A stretch of DNA of 64,000 nucleotides, taken from assembly GCF_031085175.1 (NCBI RefSeq), contig NZ_JAVHUY010000045.1, positions 19,061-83,060 on the forward strand, given 5' to 3'. Of this stretch, positions 58,605 to 64,000 are shown piece after piece; the stretch's first letter is position 1, and each line of letters starts with the position of its first letter. The position numbers and the translations under genes were made by a program. Under the pieces are notes generated by a model, which was given only the letters and a program-made list of their open reading frames with translations, was not told the origin of the DNA and did not search any database. The DNA is from Phytohabitans maris. Lineage in GTDB: Bacteria; Actinomycetota; Actinomycetes; Mycobacteriales; Micromonosporaceae.

Positions 58605-59762
58605 TTAGGCGGGGCGGGCCGGGAGGTGGAGGACCCAGCGGTACGCCTGGACCAGCCCGGTGTCGAAGCCGGCGGCGGAGCCCCAGAGGAAGAGGCGGAA
58701 GCGGCGGTACAGCGGCTCGCCCCAGCGGGCCACCACCTCCTCGCGCGCGGCGTCCAGGCGGATGGCCCACTCGCGGCAGGTGAGGAAGTAGTTGTGCCGG
58801 TCGTCGGTGACGCTGAGCAGCTCGAACGGTGACTTCGCCACCTGCCGCAGGTACTGGTGCAGCAGCAGCGGGGCGGAGTTGCCGGGGTAGACGTACCGCT
58901 TCATGAACGTCGACACCATGTGCTTGCGGCGCATCGCGAGCGCGTCCAGGTAGACGCGGCCGCCGGGGCGGAGCAGCTCGGCGTACTTGCGCAGGGTCGT
59001 GCGGTAGTCGGGCAGGTGCTCGGTGACGCCCATGTTGACGATCGCGTCGAAGCGGTCCGGGCTTTTGTAGCCGAAGATGTGCTGGCGGACCACCTTGACC
59101 GGGAGCTTCTCCCGCTCGAAGAGGTCGACCAGGTAGCGCTCGGACTCCTTGGAGAGCGTCGTGGTGGTGACGTCGATGCCGCGGCGGGCGGCGTGCTCGC
59201 TGAACGCGCCCCAGCCGCCGCCCACCTCGAGCACCCGGTCGCCGGGCTTGATGCCGAGCGCGTCGATCGCGAGGTCCATCTTGCGGGTCATCGCGTCTTC
59301 GAGCGGCTCGTCGTCGGCGGCGAAGACGCCCTCGGTGTAGCAGCGGTGCCGCTCGTCGAGGAACGTCAGGAAGAACTCCGAGTCTTCGTCGTAGTGGTGC
59401 GAGATCGCCCGCCGGTCGTCCTCCTTGCGACCGCGCCAGAGGGCCGCGGGCGTGAAGCGGGACAGGAACGCGATCGGGTGGAAGTCTTTGAAGAACGCGC
59501 GCATCTTCAGCGCCTCGGCGAGGTCGCCGTCGACGTCGAGCCACCCTTTGAGGTAGGCCACGGCCACGCCGAACTGGTCGAGGCCGGCGAGCGCCCTGGC
59601 CCCGCGCTCGTCCCGGACGGTGATGGTGAAGACGGGATCGCCCCCGCCGAACCGGTGCGCCGGCCCGCCGGCGGTGGCCACCGCGAACGGCACGGCCGTC
59701 CGGGCGGCGAAAAACTCCTGGTACCTGCGCTGGAGCGCGTCGATCAGATGCGAGGCTGCCAC
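58605..59762 (-). CDS. cyclopropane-fatty-acyl-phospholipid synthase-like methyltransferase
   Basis: A 385-aa SAM-dependent enzyme of the CFAS/mycolic-acid-methyltransferase superfamily. The N-terminal lipid-binding part ends [11 protein letters not shown]. The catalytic domain has [31 protein letters not shown] motif [19 protein letters not shown] and [20 protein letters not shown]. Usual bacterial Cfa motifs (GCGWG, EHVG) appear as GGGWG and EHLP, so the reaction may differ from classic cyclopropanation. The start is ATG. Divergent from thrS. Confidence 0.85.
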   Translation of the reverse strand: MAASHLIDALQRRYQEFFAARTAVPFAVATAGGPAHRFGGGDPVFTITVRDERGARALAGLDQFGVAVAYLKGWLDVDGDLAEALKMRAFFKDFHPIAFLSRFTPAALWRGRKEDDRRAISHHYDEDSEFFLTFLDERHRCYTEGVFAADDEPLEDAMTRKMDLAIDALGIKPGDRVLEVGGGWGAFSEHAARRGIDVTTTTLSKESERYLVDLFEREKLPVKVVRQHIFGYKSPDRFDAIVNMGVTEHLPDYRTTLRKYAELLRPGGRVYLDALAMRRKHMVSTFMKRYVYPGNSAPLLLHQYLRQVAKSPFELLSVTDDRHNYFLTCREWAIRLDAAREEVVARWGEPLYRRFRLFLWGSAAGFDTGLVQAYRWVLHLPARPA

Positions 59763-59802
59763 ACCGGCAATCTACCGCTGCGCGGGCCGGACGGCGCGGC
59801 TC

Positions 59803-59808
59803 TATAGC
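59803..59808 (+). promoter_or_regulatory. -10 element of thrS
   Basis: TATAGC lies about 43 bases before the chosen GTG 59851, giving a leader of roughly 35-38 nt that contains the GAGGAG ribosome-binding site. No T-box leader is visible. Confidence 0.45.
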
Positions 59809-59850
59809 ATGGCACCGGTTACTACCCGGCCCACCGTTGAGGAGATCACC

Positions 59851-61881
59851 GTGTCCGCACCCCGTACCCCCGCTGTGGCCGACCTCGTCGTCCCGGCCGG
59901 GACGACGGCGGCCGACGCGGTGTCCGCCGCCGGCCTTCCGGCCGCGGGACCAAAAGCAATTGTGGTGGTACGCGAACGTCTCGCTGATGGGTCACCCGGC
60001 CACCTCCGCGACCTCGACTGGGCGCCGGGGGAGGAGCAGACGGTGACGCCGGTGGCCCTGGACGAGCCGGACGGGCTCAACGTGCTGCGCCACTCGACCG
60101 CGCACGTGCTCGCCCAGGCGGTGCAGGACCTCTACCCGGAGGCGAAGCTCGGCATCGGGCCGCCGATCGACAACGGGTTCTACTACGACTTCGCGGTGCC
60201 CCGCCCGTTTCAGCCGGACGACCTCGACAAGCTCGAAAAGCGGATGCAGGAGATCGTCAAGTCGGGGCAGCGCTTCCGCCGGCGGCGCTTCGAGAGCCTC
60301 GACGAGGCGCGTGCCGAGCTGGCCGACGAGCCGTTCAAGCTGGAGCTGGTCGAGGCCTCCGGCGCGGGCGGCTTCGACGCCAGCGAGATCATGGAGCTCG
60401 GCGAGGGCGAGCTCACCATCTACGACAACGTGGACGCCGGCTCCGACAAGGTCTGCTGGTCTGACCTGTGCCGCGGCCCGCACCTGCCCAACACCCGGCT
60501 GATCGGGGCGTTCAAGCTGATGCGCAGCGCCGCGGCGTACTGGCGCGGCTCGGAGAAGAACCCGCAGCTCCAGCGGGTGTACGGGACGGCCTGGCCGACC
60601 CGCGACGCCCTCAAGGGGTACCTGCGGCTTTTGGAAGAGGCGGCCCGCCGCGACCACCGCAAGCTCGGCGCGGAGCTGGACCTCTTCTCCTTCCCCGACG
60701 AGATCGGCTCGGGCCTGGCGGTCTTCCACCCGAAGGGTGGGATCATCCGCCGCGAGATGGAGGCCTACTCGCGGCGCCGGCACGAGGAGGCCGGGTACGA
60801 GTTCGTCAACACGCCGCACATCACCAAGGCGCACCTCTTCGAGACCTCGGGCCACCTGCCGTACTACGCGGACACCATGTTCCCCCCGTTGGAGATCCAA
60901 GAAGGCGGAGCGGGCGCGCTTTATTACTTGAAGGCCATGAACTGCCCGATGCACAACCTGATCTTCCGGGCGCGCGGGCGGTCCTACCGGGAGCTGCCGC
61001 TGCGGCTGTTCGAGTTCGGCACGGTGTACCGGTACGAGAAGTCGGGCGTCGTGCACGGGCTCACCCGGGTGCGCGGGCTGACCATGGACGACTCGCACAT
61101 CTACTGCACCCGCGAGCAGATGCCGGGTGAGCTGCGTGACCTGCTCGCGTTCGTGCTGGACCTGCTCAAGGACTACGGCCTGGAAGACTTCTACCTGGAG
61201 CTGTCGACCAGGGGCGACTCGGAGAAGTTCATCGGCTCCGATGAGGAGTGGGCCGAGGCGACCGAGATCCTCCGCCAGGCGGCCGAGGACTCCGGGCTGG
61301 AGCTGGTGCCGGACCCGGGCGGGGCGGCGTTCTACGGCCCGAAGATCTCGGTGCAGGCGCGTGACGCGATCGGCCGTACCTGGCAGATGTCGACCATCCA
61401 GCTCGACTTCAACCAGCCGAAGCGGTTCGGGCTGGAGTACCAGGCAGCCGACGGCACGCGCCAGCAGCCCATCATGATCCACCGGGCGCTCTTCGGGTCG
61501 ATCGAGCGGTTCTTCGGCATCCTGACCGAGCACTACGCGGGCGCGTTCCCGGCCTGGCTGGCGCCGGTGCAGGTGGTCGGCATCCCGATCCGCGACGACC
61601 ACGCCGCGTACCTGGCCGCCTTCGTGGATCTTCTCCGTAAAGAGGGCATTCGGGCCGAGGTGGACACGTCGGACGACCGGATGCAGAAGAAGATCCGCAC
61701 CGCCCAGCAGCAGAAGATCCCGTTCATGGCCATCGCCGGCGACGCGGACGTCGAGGCGGGCACGGTCTCCTTCCGGTACCGGGACGGGTCGCAGCGCAAC
61801 GGCGTACCGCTGGCCGAGGCGGTCGCGCACGTGGTCGACGTGGTCCGCTCGCGCACGAACGCGGGTCCCTCGGCCGCCTAA
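59851..61881 (+). CDS. thrS: threonine--tRNA ligase
   Basis: A 676-aa class II aminoacyl-tRNA synthetase. It has an N-terminal TGS domain ([19 protein letters not shown]), the editing/SAD region with [19 protein letters not shown] and [12 protein letters not shown], and the catalytic core with zinc-ligand region [11 protein letters not shown], motif 2 [18 protein letters not shown] and motif 3 [14 protein letters not shown]. The anticodon-binding domain is [16 protein letters not shown]...[13 protein letters not shown] 59851 follows GAGGAG by six bases and gives the standard length. An upstream ATG 59809 lies on the -10 box and has no site. Confidence 0.96.
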   Translation: MSAPRTPAVADLVVPAGTTAADAVSAAGLPAAGPKAIVVVRERLADGSPGHLRDLDWAPGEEQTVTPVALDEPDGLNVLRHSTAHVLAQAVQDLYPEAKLGIGPPIDNGFYYDFAVPRPFQPDDLDKLEKRMQEIVKSGQRFRRRRFESLDEARAELADEPFKLELVEASGAGGFDASEIMELGEGELTIYDNVDAGSDKVCWSDLCRGPHLPNTRLIGAFKLMRSAAAYWRGSEKNPQLQRVYGTAWPTRDALKGYLRLLEEAARRDHRKLGAELDLFSFPDEIGSGLAVFHPKGGIIRREMEAYSRRRHEEAGYEFVNTPHITKAHLFETSGHLPYYADTMFPPLEIQEGGAGALYYLKAMNCPMHNLIFRARGRSYRELPLRLFEFGTVYRYEKSGVVHGLTRVRGLTMDDSHIYCTREQMPGELRDLLAFVLDLLKDYGLEDFYLELSTRGDSEKFIGSDEEWAEATEILRQAAEDSGLELVPDPGGAAFYGPKISVQARDAIGRTWQMSTIQLDFNQPKRFGLEYQAADGTRQQPIMIHRALFGSIERFFGILTEHYAGAFPAWLAPVQVVGIPIRDDHAAYLAAFVDLLRKEGIRAEVDTSDDRMQKKIRTAQQQKIPFMAIAGDADVEAGTVSFRYRDGSQRNGVPLAEAVAHVVDVVRSRTNAGPSAA

Positions 61882-61892
61882 GGGTCACGGCT

Positions 61893-61946
61893 GTGATCGA
61901 AGCTCCCCTCAGGTCGTTAGAACGGCGTGAGGGGAGCTTCGATCAC
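61893..61946. repeat. 54-bp palindrome, family 1 copy d
   Basis: Arms GTGATCGAAGCTCCCCTC and GAGGGGAGCTTCGATCAC, extended outward by CT/AG. The variable triplet CTC is compensated by GAG. It is the only copy between co-directional genes (thrS and the HIT gene), about 20 bp before the HIT promoter, so it could insulate the two. Confidence 0.9.
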
Positions 61947-61967
61947 AGCCCATCTGGATACAGACCC

Positions 61968-61973
61968 TAGGAT
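61968..61973 (+). promoter_or_regulatory. -10 element for leaderless HIT gene
   Basis: TAGGAT ends six bases before GTG 61980, with no ribosome-binding site between. Confidence 0.55.
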
Positions 61974-61979
61974 TCAGGC

Positions 61980-62471
61980 GTGGCTGATGGGTTGGAGCGG
62001 CTCTGGGCGCCGCACCGGATGACGTACATCGCGGGGAAGGACCAGCCCGCCGGCTGCCCCTTCTGCGTGGCGCCGGCGATGGAGGAGGGGAGCCTCGTCG
62101 TCGCCCGGGGCAAGCTCGTCTACGCCGTGCTCAACCTGTACCCGTACAACCCGGGGCACCTGCTCGTCTGCCCGTACCGCCACGTGGCCGACTACACCGA
62201 GATCGACGCGGAGGAGACGGCGGAGCTGGCCGCGTTCACCCGGACGGCGATGCGGGTGATCCGGCAGGTCAGCGGCGCGCACGGGTTCAACGTCGGGATG
62301 AACCAGGGCACGGTCGCCGGCGCCGGCATCGCCGCCCACCTGCACCAGCACGTGGTGCCGCGGTGGGGCGGCGACGGCAACTTCATGCCGGTGGTCGGGC
62401 AGACCAAGGTGCTCCCGCAGCTGCTCTCCGAGACGCGCGACCTGCTCGCCTCGGCCTGGCTTGACTTCTAG
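61980..62471 (+). CDS. HIT-domain nucleotide hydrolase/transferase
   Basis: A 163-aa histidine-triad protein resembling actinobacterial AP4A phosphorylase/hydrolase-like proteins. The zinc-type CPFC motif is near residue 26, followed by LYPYNPGHLLVCPYRHVADY and the catalytic triad HLHQHVVPRW. It cleaves dinucleoside polyphosphates or related nucleotides. In many actinomycetes this gene follows thrS and precedes phosphatidylinositol phosphate synthase; here an IS begins directly after its TAG stop and separates it from what follows. Confidence 0.92.
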   Translation: MADGLERLWAPHRMTYIAGKDQPAGCPFCVAPAMEEGSLVVARGKLVYAVLNLYPYNPGHLLVCPYRHVADYTEIDAEETAELAAFTRTAMRVIRQVSGAHGFNVGMNQGTVAGAGIAAHLHQHVVPRWGGDGNFMPVVGQTKVLPQLLSETRDLLASAWLDF

Positions 62472-62487
62472 TAGTGCTTTGTTAGGT
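62472..62487 (+). repeat. left terminal inverted repeat of the IS
   Basis: TAGTGCTTTGTTAGGT; the inner 11 bases are matched perfectly by 63990-64000. The outer five cannot be checked because the window ends. Confidence 0.8.
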
Positions 62488-62535
62488 CGGCGTGTCGTGG
62501 GGTCGTCGGGGTGGTGCGGGTAGTTTCATGCTTCG

Positions 62536-63879
62536 GTGACTCCGGATGAGCTTTCGGTTGTGCGGCAACGCCTGGAGGCGTTCGCGGCGGACGTGTTCAC
62601 GCCCTTGGCCCGGTCTGACCAGCGGGTCAAGGGCGAGACGTATCTGCGGGGGCTGTTGCTGGACGGGCGGCGTAAGTCGATGCAGCCGATGGCGGCCCGG
62701 CTCGGCGTGGATCATCAGGGGCTGCAGCAGTTCGTGACCACGTCGACGTGGGACACCATGGCGGTGCGGGCGCGGCTGGCCGAGCGGGCGGTAGAGTTGA
62801 TCGACCCGGTCGCGTGGGTGTTCGATGACACCGGGTTCCCGAAGGACGGCACCGGCTCGCCCGGGGTGGCCCGGCAGTACTCCGGCACCCTGGGCAAGGT
62901 CGCCAACTGCCAGATCGGGGTCAGCGTCCACGCGGTCACCGATACGGCGTCGTGCCCGCTGGACTGGCGGCTGTTCCTGCCGGAGTCCTGGGACGCCGCC
63001 AAGGCCGGACCGGCCGCGGTCAAGGCGGCCAAGGCCAAGCAGCGTAAGACGTTGACGAATGCACCGCGGGCCACCGCGTCTGTCGAACCGGCCGAGGTCG
63101 ATGTTGATGCGGTCGCCGCTGCCGCGACCGAGACCGCGCGGCGGCGGCGCCGCAAGGCCGCGATTCCGGAGGATGAGGGCCACCGTCCGAAGTGGATACT
63201 GGCAATCGAGATGATCGACGGGCTCGCTGCACACGGATTGCGACCACCCCTGGTCACCGCCGACTCCGGCTACGGCGACAGCGGCCCGTTCCGGGCCGCG
63301 CTCGACGAACGCGGCATCCTCTACAGCGTCCAGGTCAAAGGCGAAACCCTCGCCCACCGGTCCGACGCGGAACCCGCGCCACCCACGTGGTCCGGGCACG
63401 GCCGCCCACCGACCCGCCCGGACTACCCCGACGACGCGGCCAGCATTGCCCGGCACGTGCTCGACGCCGGCCGCGATGCCGCGACCACGGTCACCTGGCG
63501 CGAAGGCAGCAAAGGCATCCTCAGCTCACAGTTCGTGTTCCTACGGGTCCGTCCGGCTGGGCACCGCATCCCCCGCAACCCCGACGGCAGCCTGCCCGAG
63601 CGGTGGCTGATCGCGGAATGGCCCGACGACGAGGCCGAACCGGTCACCTACTGGCTATCCAGCCAACCCGCCGACACCGACCCCGTCGACCTGATCCGCA
63701 CCGCGAAGATCCGCTGGCGGATCGAACACGACTACCGCGAACTGAAAACCGGCCTCGGCCTGGACCACTTCGAAGGCCGCTCCTTCACCGGCTGGCACCG
63801 CCACGTCACCCTGGTCACCGCCGCGCACCTGTTCATCACCCTGCTGCGACACGACCCAAAAGCGGCTGCGCCGGCCTGA
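62536..63879 (+). CDS. IS701-family DDE transposase, zero-frame product
   Basis: A 447-aa transposase. Catalytic residues are visible in VFDDTGFPKDG, VTADSGYGD and WRIEHDYRELKTGLGLDHFEGRS, the DDE order of IS701/IS4-like enzymes. The zero frame stops at RHDPKAAAPA. The family's usual C-terminus (GLTLYKVIRELQYLLATWTG...) is encoded in the -1 frame up to 63995. The slippery heptamer C CCA AAA (63855-63861) lies exactly at the join, so a -1 frameshift would give a product of about 486 aa. A simple indel mutation is the alternative. Confidence 0.88.
   Translation: MTPDELSVVRQRLEAFAADVFTPLARSDQRVKGETYLRGLLLDGRRKSMQPMAARLGVDHQGLQQFVTTSTWDTMAVRARLAERAVELIDPVAWVFDDTGFPKDGTGSPGVARQYSGTLGKVANCQIGVSVHAVTDTASCPLDWRLFLPESWDAAKAGPAAVKAAKAKQRKTLTNAPRATASVEPAEVDVDAVAAAATETARRRRRKAAIPEDEGHRPKWILAIEMIDGLAAHGLRPPLVTADSGYGDSGPFRAALDERGILYSVQVKGETLAHRSDAEPAPPTWSGHGRPPTRPDYPDDAASIARHVLDAGRDAATTVTWREGSKGILSSQFVFLRVRPAGHRIPRNPDGSLPERWLIAEWPDDEAEPVTYWLSSQPADTDPVDLIRTAKIRWRIEHDYRELKTGLGLDHFEGRSFTGWHRHVTLVTAAHLFITLLRHDPKAAAPA
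63855..63861 (+). promoter_or_regulatory. candidate -1 frameshift slippery site
   Basis: CCCAAAA is in the X XXY YYZ register relative to the transposase frame. After slipping, translation continues AGC GGC TGC into SGCAGLTLYKVIREL, the conserved tail. Only a short GC-rich stem (GGCTGCGCC) is visible downstream. Confidence 0.5.
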
Positions 63880-63989
63880 CCCTCTACAAGGTCATCCGCG
63901 AGCTGCAATACCTCCTCGCGACCTGGACCGGCGCCTGCCCCACATGCCACCAAACCGTGAAACCCTTACACCACAACCAATCTCGAGTT

Positions 63990-64000
63990 ACCTAACAAAG
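63990..64000 (-). repeat. right terminal inverted repeat of the IS (cut by window)
   Basis: ACCTAACAAAG, exact reverse complement of the left repeat. The stop codon of the frame-shifted transposase (63993-63995) lies inside it. Confidence 0.8.

Larger units (their letters stand above)
62472..64000 (+). mobile_element. IS701-like insertion sequence, right end at or just past window edge
   Basis: The element is bounded by CTTTGTTAGGT (62477-62487) and its exact reverse complement ACCTAACAAAG (63990-64000). The left end likely starts at TAGTG (62472), directly after CTAG, which fits the four-base YTAR target duplication of the IS701 family. The transposase fills it. About 1.53 kb is visible, and perhaps five more bases lie beyond the window. 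Confidence 0.88.

Noticed and set aside
59809..59850. ATG 59809 as the thrS start
   Set aside because: It overlaps the -10 box and lacks a ribosome-binding site, whereas GTG 59851 has GAGGAG at ideal spacing.
62482..63456. Minus-strand 324-codon frame inside the IS
   Set aside because: Antisense to the DDE transposase and without motifs.
1..64000. tRNA or rRNA genes
   Set aside because: I looked for cloverleaf-type arms and conserved T-loop words in the gaps and found none; a covariance-model scan would be decisive.

Overview
The window is chromosomal DNA of a high-GC actinomycete. GC-rich third codon positions, many GTG starts, ATGA/GTGA gene overlaps, fused cobIJ and CbiET-type cobL, CobN paired with a fused ChlI/ChlD subunit, a DUF4235/DUF3618/holin-X membrane trio and many genes with leaderless-type starts all fit Actinomycetota. 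The overall style suggests Micromonosporaceae; that family assignment is inference. There is no phage or plasmid backbone. One insertion sequence lies at the right edge. No tRNA, rRNA or CRISPR array was seen.

Layout. (1) 1-8241: myo-inositol catabolism operon, with iolB (5' end outside the window), iolD, a sugar-type ABC transporter (binding protein, permease, single-domain ATPase), iolG, a GntR/UTRA regulator and a second Gfo/Idh/MocA dehydrogenase. (2) 8242-14593: repeat-containing gap, a 1144-aa zinc-ribbon/cyclase-like/AAA/TPR signalling protein, a divergent 53-aa peptide made of four exact 9-residue GKGVS repeats, an LPVTG-anchored surface protein and a small zinc-ribbon protein. (3) 14691-21246: a form II carbon-monoxide-dehydrogenase-like (molybdenum hydroxylase) operon, coxD-coxE-coxS-coxL-coxM-coxG. 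(4) 21426-23474: small housekeeping and hypothetical genes. (5) 23479-40769: a large cobalamin region with cbtB-cbtA-ferredoxin behind a cobalamin riboswitch, chlID-cobO-cobB, cobN behind a second cobalamin riboswitch, divergent cobG-cobH-cobIJ, cobK, cbiD, and cobL-cobM. It supplies cobalt uptake, insertion and most corrin-ring steps, mixing late-insertion (CobG, CobN) and early-insertion (CbiD) type enzymes. (6) 40762-53754: PPOX-fold protein, RecQ helicase, MarR regulator, GH3 hexosaminidase, MscS channel, envelope-stress-like small membrane proteins, cold-shock protein, aldo/keto reductase, Tam-like methyltransferase and adenosine deaminase. (7) 54141-62471: two-component system, GH63-type glucosylglycerate/mannosylglycerate hydrolase, cyclopropane-fatty-acid-synthase-like methyltransferase, thrS and a HIT protein. 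(8) 62472-64000: IS701-like element.

The least expected structure is intergenic. Four copies of a 54-bp palindrome (with compensated arm changes), two copies of a 50-bp palindrome, and two further dispersed repeats sit almost only in gaps between convergent gene ends. Inside genes, a 13-bp palindrome GTCCACNGTGGAC is strongly over-represented.
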